A stretch of DNA of 64,000 nt from Photobacterium sp. TLY01 (GCF_021432065.1 NZ_CP090364.1:3114601-3178600), one strand, 5' to 3'; counted from the stretch's first letter, positions 11,851 to 21,482 are shown. The notes: generated by a model not told the origin, from the letters alone. A program made the numbers and translations.

Positions 11851-11988
11851 CGGCTACTTCCAACCACCTGGGGTGGGGGCGGACCAAGCGCTCGAAACCC
11901 TCCCCCCATCAAAAATGTTTTCATTGAATCGTATCTGATTTTCTGAATCAGCTATAATTAGGTAATTACAAAAGATTAGAGCTCAAAA

Positions 11989-12090
11989 ATGAAAAAATTC
12001 AATCTTGATCGCTGGATATGTGAGAACACGGCTCTCACACTAATAATTTGCATATTTTTTGCATTTTCGATGGGTTACATAATTTTTTAG
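11989..12090 (+). CDS. 33-residue predicted membrane peptide
   Basis: MKKFNLDRWICENTALTLII plus a further hydrophobic stretch ending YIIF: a short positively charged N-terminus and one transmembrane helix (about residues 14-33). A TATAAT at 11953-11958 lies upstream, with the palindrome CTGATT-N5-AATCAG (11935-11951) just before it as a possible operator. The ribosome site is weak (GATTAGAG). Function unknown; small single-span peptides in satellites and phages can be toxins or lysis/exclusion factors, but nothing proves that here. Confidence 0.45.
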   Translation: MKKFNLDRWICENTALTLIICIFFAFSMGYIIF

Positions 12091-12129
12091 CCGTGTGGCA
12101 TTGGGTGCATCATGAGATAAGGAATCAGC

Positions 12130-12414
12130 ATGGAGAGAAAAATTCGAGATACGCACAAAATGGTTAAGACGTTTACAGAGAGTGGAATGTCAGAGAAACA
12201 GGCAAAAACCATTGTTTACTTTATCTGCGAGATAGCCGATGAGATTAACAGAGAAATAATCAGAGAAAAGTTTACTGTAGAGAATAAGTTGGATTTAAAA
12301 AGAACTAATGAAGATTTAAAGAGAACTAATGAAGATAAATTTTATAAGTTATTTTTTATCGTGGCCGCAACCATAATAAATATCGCTGCGCTAAAGTACC
12401 TTGTGGTAGGATAA
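12130..12414 (+). CDS. coiled-coil protein with C-terminal membrane anchor
   Basis: 94 residues, AAGGAA upstream of ATG 12130. The N-terminal half (TESGMSEKQAKTIVYFICEI) has the pattern of DUF1640 / CCDC90-like coiled-coil proteins. A 7-residue tandem repeat LKRTNED occurs twice (about 54-67), and a transmembrane helix (LFFIVAATIINIAALKYLVV) ends the protein. A broken paralogue lies on the opposite strand at 12576-12775. Function unknown. It may form a pair with the 33-residue membrane peptide before it. Confidence 0.6.
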   Translation: MERKIRDTHKMVKTFTESGMSEKQAKTIVYFICEIADEINREIIREKFTVENKLDLKRTNEDLKRTNEDKFYKLFFIVAATIINIAALKYLVVG

Positions 12415-12443
12415 TTTAAATAATAAACTTCATGCCTGTAATA

Positions 12444-12480
12444 TTTTACTCTCGGGGGAAATATCATGATGAGAGTAAAA
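12444..12480. repeat. 10-bp perfect inverted repeat
   Basis: TTTTACTCTC (12444-12453) and GAGAGTAAAA (12471-12480), loop 17. It stands between the convergent 12130 gene and the 12576-12775 pseudogene, so a transcription stop for either strand is the simplest role. Confidence 0.55.
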
Positions 12481-12575
12481 ACGAAAAATTCAATATTGAG
12501 GATGTTTATCCGAACACCGCTACCTTAACAAACAAGGCCCAAACAATCCCTAACATCTATTTCAGCTAGACAATC

Positions 12576-12775
12576 TCAGTGTGCTATCTCACTCCGCATC
12601 TGTTCTAATGAGACTGAATACTTGCTTTCGAGTTTGTTGATATCGGCTGTGCTTGCCACCTCAGCTTGCAGCAGCACACGACATGCATAAACTATGCTGT
12701 CAGCTTGGTTCTTTTCAAAGCCATTTTTCATTAGGTGCTCTATGGCGCGATGGCGCGATGGGTGTTGTATGTCAT
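12576..12775 (-). pseudogene. small DUF1640-like gene broken by an 8-bp tandem duplication
   Basis: On the minus strand an ATG at 12775 starts MTYNTHRAI and soon stops. The plus-strand octamer GGCGCGAT is present twice in tandem (12744-12751, 12752-12759). Removing one copy gives an uninterrupted 63-residue protein: MTYNTHRAIEHLMKNGFEKN, then QADSIVYACRVLLQAEV, ending MRSEIAH. It resembles the N-terminal half of the 94-residue protein at 12130 (GFEKNQADSIV versus GMSEKQAKTIV). The duplication is either a recent mutation or a reversible slip site. Confidence 0.65.
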
Positions 12776-13023
12776 AAACGTTCAGCTTTTGTTCTTCAGA
12801 AAATTAGGCCATTGAATATTCATCATTATCCGTGAAATAGTTTAATCGTTTAGATTAATAATAGCTTCAATTTTTAATATGACTACCAAACACGAAAGCA
12901 TATTTCTCTGGTACATAATTTTAGCACCAAAGAGAAAAACTAAGACTTTGCCACGTAATAGGTTATACTCATTAAACCACCTGTATCAATGGGCAAAAAC
13001 TATTATGGATGAGAGTGAGATTT

Positions 13024-13500
13024 ATGCCTGCGCCCAAAAAGAATAAATACAACAATAAGTACCAATCTGAATTCGCACCGCAGTGCCGCAAGCTTTGTAT
13101 GCTTGGAGCGACAGATATGGAGCTGGCACGCTTTTTTAACGTGAGTCGAGAGACAATCAAGAACTGGGTTAAAATGCAGCCAGAGTTTGCTGAAGGTCGT
13201 AAATCAGGCAAGATGATTGCAGATGCCAAGGTCGCCAGTAAGCTCTTTCACCGTGCGACCGGATGTACCATCAAGAAGCAGAAGGTACTGAACAACGGAG
13301 ACATCATTGAGTACATGGAAGAGCTGCCGCCTGATGTCCGTGCTATAAAACACTGGCTTCAATTTCGTCAGCGCAACAACTGGTCACCAGATCAGAAGGT
13401 AAAGCTGTTCAATGATGCTAAGAATCCCTTGGCTTTTGCTTTGGATAATGTCGAACATGAAGCTGAGACAAGGAGTTGTTTGCCATCTGGATGCGAATGA
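13024..13500 (+). CDS. terminase small subunit-like DNA-binding protein
   Basis: 158 residues from ATG 13024 (MPAPKKNKYNNKY); an in-frame ATG at 13009 is less likely. Helix-turn-helix LGATDMELARFFNVSRETIK (about residues 27-46), then KMIADAKVASKLFHRATGC and PPDVRAIKHWLQFRQRNNW, the order seen in phage TerS-like HTH proteins. TerS recognises the packaging site and feeds DNA to the large terminase. In phage-inducible islands a satellite TerS can redirect helper packaging; that role is inferred here. The last ten residues (TRSCLPSGCE) look unlike the family, so the 3' end may have been altered. No large terminase or capsid gene is nearby. Confidence 0.65.
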   Translation: MPAPKKNKYNNKYQSEFAPQCRKLCMLGATDMELARFFNVSRETIKNWVKMQPEFAEGRKSGKMIADAKVASKLFHRATGCTIKKQKVLNNGDIIEYMEELPPDVRAIKHWLQFRQRNNWSPDQKVKLFNDAKNPLAFALDNVEHEAETRSCLPSGCE

Positions 13501-13674
13501 TGAACGATATGATCACAGTATTTTGCTTATGTGTAGTAACTCATACTCGATCTTACACACCCGCTGGTTAGTCACTACTAGGTCGTACAGGAAACCTGTT
13601 GGTATCATAACTCACAATTGGACATTTCCAATTCAGCAGCAATCACCTACTCTACCTCTCGGATAACTATTAGT

Positions 13675-13818
13675 ATGAAAAACACCTCAGCTACCGAATG
13701 GTCAGCATTGGTTGAGGTGCGGGAAAATAGACAAAGTCTGTCCCCACATTCGGCATATCCAGATGAACTTATACGGGATTGGCTAGAAAGCACCTCGTTT
13801 ACTTCTGAAGTTCTTTGA
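13675..13818 (+). CDS. 47-residue ORF before the reverse transcriptase
   Basis: Starts MKNTSATEWSALVEVRENRQ and ends STSFTSEVL, with GGATAA a little upstream. It is in the same reading frame as the reverse transcriptase, separated by TGA (13816-13818) and 48 bases without ATG or GTG. It may be a small partner gene or a displaced leader of the RT. The rest of 13501-13866 shows only two short hairpins (ACAGG/CCTGT near 13590 and AATTGG/CCAATT at about 13617-13634). Confidence 0.4.
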   Translation: MKNTSATEWSALVEVRENRQSLSPHSAYPDELIRDWLESTSFTSEVL

Positions 13819-13866
13819 CTGTTTTCTATACTTACTTACTTACAAACAAACTATCTCGGCTCGCAT

Positions 13867-14904
13867 TTGCCAACTGTAACTGAACTGATTAAACCTGAAA
13901 AAGTTGAAGCGGCATTTCAGTGGCTGAAACAACAGCGCAAGCACTTTCCGCCTAATAGCGATATTTGGACTTTGCTCTTTCACTGGGAAACTGAGAAACA
14001 TCGCCTCATACAGGAAGTACTGGGTGATACGTTCTATTTTCAACCGCTCCAAGCGGTAACGAAAGCCAATGGTGAAAGGCTGCACCTCTGGTCATCGCGT
14101 GATAGTTTGGTCTTAAAACTCTTGGCTTATTATCTTGAGGAGGTTTTACCAAAGGCGAAGTGCTGCACTCACCTGAAAAGTCACGGTGGAGCAAAAGCGA
14201 CGGTGAATCAGGTATTTCATGCGGCAAGACACAGTCGGTTTGTATACCGGACAGACGTAAAGTCTTTCTATGACAGCATTGACCATGAAACGTTACTTAT
14301 GATGCTTGAGCGCTATGTCCAGAATAAAACCGTCTTAAATTTATTAACTCAATATCTCAAGCGAACAGTAGAGAGTGGGGGGAACTTTAAGTCTTACCAC
14401 AAGGGAATTTCTTCAGGCTGTCCACTTAGCCCGCTAATGGGTGGTTTGTATTTGTATGAGTTGGACAGAGCAATGAGTACCAAGGCGGTGTTTTACCGTC
14501 GCTATATGGACGACATTATCATTCTGGTACAAAGTCGTTGGCAGTTAAGACGGGCAGTGAGGTGCGTGAATACGTTTTTTGAACGGTTAAAGCTTAAGGC
14601 ACACCCTGATCAAACCTGCATTGGGCGAATTGATAAAGGGTTTGACTTTCTAGGCTACCAATACATCGATGGCAAAGTCACTGTTTCTGAGCGGGCGCTT
14701 TCTCATCATCTCTGTCGATATGCACGGCTTTTTGAGCAGAAGCATAACCACCCGAATAGGGCGGCTCTGCTTGACGCGTATCGACAGCGTTGGCTGACAT
14801 GGGTATGTGCAGGAATTGAACAAACGGTTGTCCTCATCGTCCCTCTTAACGGGAGAGGCGTTGACGAAAACGCCCCGATAACATCCCCATTAATGCCAGC
14901 GTAA
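13867..14904 (+). CDS. group-II-intron-like reverse transcriptase, no maturase domain
   Basis: RNA-directed DNA polymerase of 345 residues. RT motifs in order: HGGAKATVNQ (about 106), RTDVKSFYDSID with the first catalytic Asp (about 128-139), GISSGCPLSPLMGGLYL (about 180-196), YMDD (213-216), and FDFLGYQYIDG (about 259-269). It ends soon after the last RT motif, so there is no maturase X, DNA-binding or HNH domain, and no intron RNA is evident around it. The start is uncertain: TTG at 13867 is the first usable codon after an in-frame TGA. Its last 59 bp overlap the convergent PEP-CTERM gene. RTs of this kind occur as stand-alone genes in proteobacteria; a defence role is possible but unproven. 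Confidence 0.85.
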   Translation: MPTVTELIKPEKVEAAFQWLKQQRKHFPPNSDIWTLLFHWETEKHRLIQEVLGDTFYFQPLQAVTKANGERLHLWSSRDSLVLKLLAYYLEEVLPKAKCCTHLKSHGGAKATVNQVFHAARHSRFVYRTDVKSFYDSIDHETLLMMLERYVQNKTVLNLLTQYLKRTVESGGNFKSYHKGISSGCPLSPLMGGLYLYELDRAMSTKAVFYRRYMDDIIILVQSRWQLRRAVRCVNTFFERLKLKAHPDQTCIGRIDKGFDFLGYQYIDGKVTVSERALSHHLCRYARLFEQKHNHPNRAALLDAYRQRWLTWVCAGIEQTVVLIVPLNGRGVDENAPITSPLMPA

Positions 14905-15637
14905 ACAACGCGAATGTACCGGGTTCCGGGACTTCGGTTATGGTTATGTTCCTTGTTAGATAAGTCCCTATATGGTCATAGTAAAAGTGGATTGATACGA
15001 ATGAGTTGTTCAGGATTTGATCGTTCGTAATATCATTTATGTCGTCATAATACTGGCCGTCGATTACCCTGCTTAATTCTACTTCTGTTGAACTTATGGG
15101 GGTATTTGTATTTCCATATGCGTAGCCGATATTGGGTAATGCTGGGTTGGCATCGGGGGTATTAGTTAAGTTGCTGTCTTCTCGGCCTTCGTGATACGTG
15201 TCGCCAAATAACTGTATGAATTGTTCCACCTCTGTGGTATTCGTGCCGAAGAAGTGGTTTTGGTCGTCGATTAACATCAGTCCAAAAAAACTATTAAACA
15301 GATCAACGACGCCTTGGTCACTCACGGTATTCCATCCGCCCGTTTGGGTTGGACTCAATCCGGTCACATCCGCAATGCTGTTCGCGATGCCAACCAAACC
15401 CGCACTGTTATCTAAAGCACCATTATCCGCTAAGTCGGCTGCAATGCTGTTGTAAGTGATACCATTGGTAATGGTCAAATCGAGCCATTCCCATGTTTCT
15501 GTATAGCTACCGTAATCACGGACTTCTGTCACCATATCGCCGTTGTCAACAAAGGTACTGGTGTATAGTAGGGATGCGTTGGATATAACAGGTGTTAACA
15601 CCAACACGAGCGGCAGGAACCGAGTAATATTGATCAT
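14846..15637 (-). CDS. secreted PEP-CTERM-type protein
   Basis: 263 residues from ATG 15637, chosen because AGAGGA lies 7 bases upstream and a clear signal peptide follows (MINITRFLPLVLVLTPVISN-AS). The middle is acidic and rich in Asn, Asp and Thr. The C-terminus has the three-part sorting signal: VPEPGTF, a hydrophobic helix (ALFTLALMGMLSG), and the basic end RFRQRLSR. Such proteins are normally processed by an exosortase, for export with surface polysaccharide. No exosortase is in the window. Tail-to-tail overlap with the RT (59 bp) suggests the two genes travel together. Ligand or function unknown. Confidence 0.7.
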   Translation of the reverse strand: MINITRFLPLVLVLTPVISNASLLYTSTFVDNGDMVTEVRDYGSYTETWEWLDLTITNGITYNSIAADLADNGALDNSAGLVGIANSIADVTGLSPTQTGGWNTVSDQGVVDLFNSFFGLMLIDDQNHFFGTNTTEVEQFIQLFGDTYHEGREDSNLTNTPDANPALPNIGYAYGNTNTPISSTEVELSRVIDGQYYDDINDITNDQILNNSFVSIHFYYDHIGTYLTRNITITEVPEPGTFALFTLALMGMLSGRFRQRLSR

Positions 15638-15920
15638 TGTATATTCCTCTAAGTGCGTTTCACATAACCATGGGTACTGAATGGATACACAATAGCTAGG
15701 CAATATTTATGCCGCTGCATATAATCAACGAGTTACCAATATTTTGGGTTGCATACTGTAAAATATTTCGACAGTTAAGGGGTGACTTGAGAGGTGTGGA
15801 TACTATTTTTGCTGTTGGGTGAATCTTATGACAGCCCCATTTTATAATGGGAAACGGAGTAGAAAATTAATGCAAATCAACGAGTACAACCTGATACTGA
15901 GTAATTACGTTGTCTGAAAA

Positions 15921-15943
15921 AGGGGCAGAACCGATTTAGGGCA
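15921..15943. repeat. short dispersed repeat, copy 1 (R1)
   Basis: AGGGGCAGAACCGATTTAGGGCA is 21/23 identical to 19811-19833, same orientation. Similarity fades afterwards (TGTCA and CATCG still shared). Some 80 bases downstream lies the imperfect hairpin TGCTTCTAGC / GCTAGAGCA (about 16018-16048). The stretch 15638-16398 otherwise holds no gene I can support. R1 and R2 flank the nuclease module. Confidence 0.6.
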
Positions 15944-16398
15944 CCTGTCAGTTCTAGTCACATCGAGCAAACGAAATCGACAGATTGCATTCAGACTAAT
16001 TCAGCCTACGCGTCTCCGTGCTTCTAGCCATGTCCTTCGTGCTAGAGCATCTTTGGATTATCTTTCTAGGGATGTATATGGGGGTTCTCTGGGGCCGCAT
16101 TTATCCGTCATCCGGTCCTGATAATGAGAAGTCCCGCACATCAGTGATGAATGTGACTCATACACGATCTGACGGTTTTGGTGGTGTAGCTTGACCAAAT
16201 CGTAAGGCAGAATCGCTTGGTGATCACACCAGCACCATATCACCCCAAAATCGTTTCTGGACAACTGCGAGTCATTGAAATTTCTAAATTAGTATCTTAC
16301 GAATTATCTAGGGTAACGCCAAGTCTCTAACCTATTGGTCAAGCTCACTCACCCACACAGTCAGTACGCTGTGCTGAATTTATCTCAGTGACTGAAAG

Positions 16399-16525
16399 CT
16401 AGACCTTTTTGAGGTCACCCATTCCTCCGAGGAAGGTTTTTATTGCTTCTTCAACCGTCATTCCGCTACGCACCCAAGCGTTCAGTGTATGATGTTTGTT
16501 CCGAGGTAAGTGGTAAGCATCATAA
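16399..16525 (-). pseudogene. 3' remnant of the GIY-YIG nuclease gene, cut off by IS3
   Basis: Reading the minus strand from the left edge of the insertion element, the frame continues DAYHLPRNKHHTLNAWVRSG, then MTVEEAIKTFLGG, to a TAG at 16399-16401. Joined to the 5' part at 17765 with one copy of the 3-bp TAA target duplication removed, it completes the eleventh repeat of the nuclease and gives 1989 bp, an exact multiple of three (662 residues). Confidence 0.8.
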
Positions 16526-16533
16526 TGTAGTGG

Positions 16534-17696
<1,163 letters not shown>

Positions 17697-17751
17697 TGAA
17701 CACCTCTTTCTTTGGTGGCTACTTTACCACCTTAAATGGTGTCCGGGTTCA

Positions 17752-19629
17752 TTAAACCACTACATAAGCAGTGGATTTGTTCGGATAGATATGCCCCTCT
17801 ACCTTTACAGCAGCAACTCTGCGCTTCCGCAGTAGTGCATCTTCCAGTGACATACCTTTCGATAAAGCGGCGTTAAGACTGCGCAGGCTCATATCATACG
17901 CCTCAGCCAAAGCTGTCTTTGTTGGGTATGTGGCATCACGGAACTCAATTTCATTGGAAGCCCGAACAATGACAGAACGTACTGCTTCAATCGCATCCTG
18001 CGAGGACAGTCCATGCAGATGCTTTTGTCTGTAAACCTCCCTTTCATCAATATTAAGTATTCGACAAGCGTTTGCTATTGATGGGTATGTTATACCATCG
18101 ATCATTACGGATTCAATGCGGTTAGGAGCTGAAACTGCCTCTTCTATGCTCATGCCTTCTTTGAGTCTTTTGAAGTATGTATTGGCACTTAAGCCGTAAG
18201 TGGTATAAATCTCCTTTTGAGTTTCGTAGTGAGTACCGAACACCAAATATCCAGTTGGTTTGCTGATTTTTTCAATAAAATATTTTATGGCTTCTTCGGG
18301 TGTGCCGCCTTTATCCCTTATTCTACCGCGAACGTTAGATTCATTCACACCAGCGGCCTTGCATGCCGCCGCGATGGAGCGATGTAGGGTGCCATTCAAA
18401 TTAACCTGTCTAGGTCTGCCAGACTGATTGATGATTTCTTCATAGGTCTTGCCTTGTTTTAAGCCCTTATGAATCGTTTCCTTGGCTATGTTGAATTCCT
18501 TGCAAACAGCGTGTTCGCTTCGAAAATGAACTCCATTAATCAATATACGACTGTCTAGCTTAGACTCTATCGCCTCCTTCCAGGTTAGTTTTTTATCACG
18601 CTTATGCATCTGTGTAGATTCATAGCTTTGGCTATGGTACCGGCAGGCGATACGGGCGCTTTGGAAATACTGACCGTGAATAGTAACCGCAGTTCGCATA
18701 TTTCCAGACTCACCACCTTTAGTTAGGTTGTATCCGTTGGGGGTCTTGCAATTGAGCTTTTCAATCCACTCAACCTCACCATCAAGCATTGCTTTGCGGC
18801 TGTTGTAACTTTCAACAACTTCCATGATGAAGGCGTTCAAACCGTATTTTCGGATGTCTGTATACAGAGGACGTTCCGTTGTCTTTAACTGATCTTCAAA
18901 GTGGGCCTTGCGCCGCTTCTCTAGGTCATCAGTGCAGCCGATATACACCTTGCCGTTAACCTGATTAACGATCTTGTAGACGACCCCATAAACGCCTTGG
19001 ATGGTGATATGGTGATACTTTTCATTATTGATTGGAGCTTTAAGAGCCGACTCAAGATCCATACCTCTTCTGAGGCGGGAGTAAACGGTGCCTATACAGA
19101 TACCATAAGCTCTCGCTGCCGCAGACTTGCTGGTGTACTTAACACCAAAGACCGTAACAACGGTCTTTGTTATATTGGCTTTTATCTCGCTTATGGCCGC
19201 CTCGGGATCCAGCCCACACTTGTTTATGAGTTTACTCAATGACACGGGTGATACACTATGCTCCATAGCGAGTGCCGCAACTGATGGGTATGATTTACCA
19301 TCTGCTTCGTAACTAGACGGAGCGGTGGCTCTTATCGCGTGTATGGCCTGCTCGGCAGTGAGATTGTCGCGCTTCATTCGCCCCTTGATAGTTGAACCTG
19401 GAATGCCAACATGTTTGCTTAGCGCTCGCATACTACGAAAGGGGGCTCCTTCGAACATCATCGTCGACGATGCCTTTCTTTCTAAATATTTATTGATCGC
19501 TTCCTCAGCTGACAATCCCTTTTTGGATACAGCTTCGGTGATAATATTCTGGGGGATGTGGTAGCGCCGAGCAGCCGCTGATGTGCTTGGAAACTTAACG
19601 TCATTAACTCTAACAGACTGTATCGCCAT
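17752..19629 (-). CDS. GIY-YIG nuclease between arrays of HTH-like repeats, 3' end disrupted
   Basis: 625 residues as now read; the last three codons and stop come from IS3. A GIY-YIG domain (about residues 212-310) shows all catalytic landmarks: GVVY, VYIG, the Arg in LEKRRKAHF, the Glu in DGEVEWIEKLN and the Asn in GYNLTKGG. Before it lie four and after it seven repeats (last one cut) of about 45 residues. Each has the pattern G-x-x-(Y/F)-x-S-x3-A, a turn, R-h-x-x-G-h-(S/T)-x-E-x-A, like NUMOD1/IENR1 helix-turn-helix units of homing endonucleases. So many units on both sides of one nuclease is unusual and suggests recognition of a long or repeated DNA site. It may cut helper or competitor phage DNA (inference). 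Start ATG 19629, weak ribosome site. Confidence 0.82.
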   Translation of the reverse strand: MAIQSVRVNDVKFPSTSAAARRYHIPQNIITEAVSKKGLSAEEAINKYLERKASSTMMFEGAPFRSMRALSKHVGIPGSTIKGRMKRDNLTAEQAIHAIRATAPSSYEADGKSYPSVAALAMEHSVSPVSLSKLINKCGLDPEAAISEIKANITKTVVTVFGVKYTSKSAAARAYGICIGTVYSRLRRGMDLESALKAPINNEKYHHITIQGVYGVVYKIVNQVNGKVYIGCTDDLEKRRKAHFEDQLKTTERPLYTDIRKYGLNAFIMEVVESYNSRKAMLDGEVEWIEKLNCKTPNGYNLTKGGESGNMRTAVTIHGQYFQSARIACRYHSQSYESTQMHKRDKKLTWKEAIESKLDSRILINGVHFRSEHAVCKEFNIAKETIHKGLKQGKTYEEIINQSGRPRQVNLNGTLHRSIAAACKAAGVNESNVRGRIRDKGGTPEEAIKYFIEKISKPTGYLVFGTHYETQKEIYTTYGLSANTYFKRLKEGMSIEEAVSAPNRIESVMIDGITYPSIANACRILNIDEREVYRQKHLHGLSSQDAIEAVRSVIVRASNEIEFRDATYPTKTALAEAYDMSLRSLNAALSKGMSLEDALLRKRRVAAVKVEGHIYPNKSTAYVVV

Positions 19630-19810
19630 AATTACTTACTTAGCAGTGAAATATATCGTTTCATCGAATTACATAATGTTAGTCTATGGTATCCAGTAAC
19701 GAAAATACGATATAGATAGTTTCCACTTTCATAGATTCACTACAAGAATGGATAAATCTCAGTCAAACCTTGTTCTGATCACAGAATCGTCAAACCGTTC
19801 AAAGTCATTG

Positions 19811-19833
19811 AGGGGCAGAATCGACTTAGGGCA
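19811..19833. repeat. short dispersed repeat, copy 2 (R2)
   Basis: AGGGGCAGAATCGACTTAGGGCA, 21/23 identical to 15921-15943 and in the same orientation, about 180 bp upstream of the nuclease start. A small hairpin GCGAG / CTCGC follows at about 19860. The gap 19630-20052 holds no gene I can support; near its integrase end an 8-bp stem TTAGGTGC / GCACCTAA (about 19976-20008) may end integrase transcription. Confidence 0.6.
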
Positions 19834-20052
19834 ATCTGTCAAACCGAGTTGCATCGTTGCGAGTGCGGCAAAGTCCCTCGCTAATTAGTTCGTTTGTATC
19901 CCTGGTAATCACACTAATCCAAGTGATGTCTTCAGACTAAAGCAACTTTAGGTTTTCTGGCTATTGGTTCGTTCTTAGGTGCGTCACTGCATTGTGGGCA
20001 CCTAAACAACTCGATTAATTAGCGTTCAAACTGGCATGATACCTGTCGCGCT

Positions 20053-21276
20053 TTATCCCGCTGGTTTATACAGGACGACGTTTTCGCTTGGATAAGCCAT
20101 TAACTCTAGCTGCTCTAGCCAAATATCTAACGCCTTCAACTTCTCAGCCATATACTGACTGTGGTTGTAAACAGCCATCACACCACCGAGAGAATGCCCC
20201 AACAAATGCTCCACCACATGAGGCATCACACCCAAATCGTTAAGTTTCGTTGCCAAGCTGCGTCGTAAATCATGCAGTGTCCATGCTTCACTGTGCCTAA
20301 GTTTATTCCACAACAACCGTCCAGCTTGGCTTACTGCTTCCGGTTTCTTTAGTTCCCCGAGAACATAACCACTACTTTCCGTTTGCTCCTTCAGCGCCAT
20401 CAGCCAAGGTAACAATGCTTCCGGTATAGGCCGGAGAATCTTCTCTGAGGTTTTGCTGTTCGCTTTAGGTACAGTCCAAGTCATCGCTTGAAAATCCCAT
20501 TCAGCCCATTGGGAAAGTCTGACCTCCCGAGTTCTAGCTCCGAACGCCAGCAGCAACTTCAGTAGATTACGATAGTAAGGCAAGGCATTACTAGAGCCAG
20601 CGAAGCGCCATACATCCGCCAGTTCTTGATCGGACAGAACTCTGTCCTTTTTACGTTGCCGCTGCCCAACATCACTGACCGTCAAATCATCCAGTACACG
20701 ACTGATGGCATACTTACGTACCCTGCAAAATCGCAGTGCCTGTTTTGCATTTTGCATGACGTAACCAGCAGCAACAGGCGCTGGACGCCGTTTACCCGGA
20801 ATCCCTTTTCGAGCCCGATCAAAGCATTCAAGCCAATGATGTGTTTCCGTTTGGCTCAATGGATAGTCACCAATAAAGGGATAGATATGTCGCAAAAACT
20901 GAGCGCGGTGTTTATAGGCATTAGCCCGTTTTTCTTCTGCATACTCTGTCAGCCAATACTCTAAGGCATCTTTGACAGTAACAGGTTTGAGGGTTTGATT
21001 TCGCTGCATAGCCCGCTGAAGTTTAGGGTCATATCCTTCAGCCAACCATTCCCGGCACTGCCTTGCCATTTCTCTTGCTTTGACCAAAGAGACTTCCGGG
21101 TAATCCCCAAGATCGAGGCGCTTCCCATATCCGTCAATCTTGTATCTGTATTGCCAGCGAACCTTGCCTAAAGGGGACACTCGCGCGCCGAGCCCACCGC
21201 CATCGTTCAGCACTACTGTTTTTTCACGCAGCTTGTTTTGCACTGCCTTCAGGTTTTTATCAAAAAGTTTGTTCAT
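20053..21276 (-). CDS. int: P4-type tyrosine integrase
   Basis: Site-specific recombinase for insertion at, and excision from, the fis 3' end. 407 residues from ATG 21276, preferred to 21306 because AAAAAGGA lies 9 bases before it and the upstream ATG overlaps the arm-type sites. Order: N-terminal DUF4102-like arm-binding domain (VVLNDGGGLGARVSPLGKVR), core-binding domain, catalytic domain with Arg in GARTREVRLSQW, HxxR in LHDLRRSLAT, His in LLGHSLGG and Tyr in AVYNHSQY. Its 5' end points toward attR, as usual for P4-like integrases. It appears intact. Confidence 0.93.
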   Translation of the reverse strand: MNKLFDKNLKAVQNKLREKTVVLNDGGGLGARVSPLGKVRWQYRYKIDGYGKRLDLGDYPEVSLVKAREMARQCREWLAEGYDPKLQRAMQRNQTLKPVTVKDALEYWLTEYAEEKRANAYKHRAQFLRHIYPFIGDYPLSQTETHHWLECFDRARKGIPGKRRPAPVAAGYVMQNAKQALRFCRVRKYAISRVLDDLTVSDVGQRQRKKDRVLSDQELADVWRFAGSSNALPYYRNLLKLLLAFGARTREVRLSQWAEWDFQAMTWTVPKANSKTSEKILRPIPEALLPWLMALKEQTESSGYVLGELKKPEAVSQAGRLLWNKLRHSEAWTLHDLRRSLATKLNDLGVMPHVVEHLLGHSLGGVMAVYNHSQYMAEKLKALDIWLEQLELMAYPSENVVLYKPAG

Positions 21277-21300
21277 CGACCAACGTCCTTTTTCCGGCAG

Positions 21301-21332
21301 GTACATATCACGATATGTACCCCCATATGTAC
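21301..21332. promoter_or_regulatory. right arm-type sites (ATATGTAC, 12-bp period)
   Basis: GTACATAT at 21301-21308 (inverted), then ATATGTAC at 21313-21320 and 21325-21332, each 12 bp from the next. The same octamer with the same period occurs at the left end (7304-7323). Probable integrase/AlpA binding and integrase promoter control. Confidence 0.6.
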
Positions 21333-21463
21333 ACCAGACCTACTGAAAAAGCCCGAACCCTGTGAAACAAACCAGGACAGATAAAATTATATCTAAATGA
21401 TTTTAAACCATAAATCAAGTTAATCAAAAACAATCAGAATCAAACTAAGACGAGTAAATTGAT

Positions 21464-21482
21464 AATACGGCATGAACTGATC
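21464..21482 (+). repeat. attR core repeat (fis 3'-end duplicate)
   Basis: AATACGGCATGAACTGATC, the exact copy of 7222-7240. Here it is not joined to a fis reading frame. What follows (21483 on) is the original downstream sequence of fis. Confidence 0.93.

Noticed and set aside
12421..13023. A CRISPR array or phase-variable repeat tract
   Set aside because: Only one octamer duplication and one inverted repeat are present; no regularly spaced repeats.
13501..14904. A complete group II intron or a retron
   Set aside because: No domain V-like hairpin, no maturase part, and no msr/msd-type inverted repeat next to the RT.
13501..15703. A diversity-generating retroelement (RT plus variable target protein)
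   Set aside because: I found no template/variable repeat pair near the RT, and its motif is GCPLSPLMG rather than the usual DGR SQ-type motif; the PEP-CTERM gene shows no copied 3' segment.
16058..16264. A 68-codon minus-strand frame (MSRNDFGVIWCWCDHQ...)
   Set aside because: No ribosome site, odd composition rich in Trp, Cys and His, and no recognisable family; likely chance or the remnant of something else.
19970..20010. Integron attC site near the integrase 3' end
   Set aside because: The 8-bp stem lacks the paired core sites of attC, and the recombinase is P4-type, not IntI.
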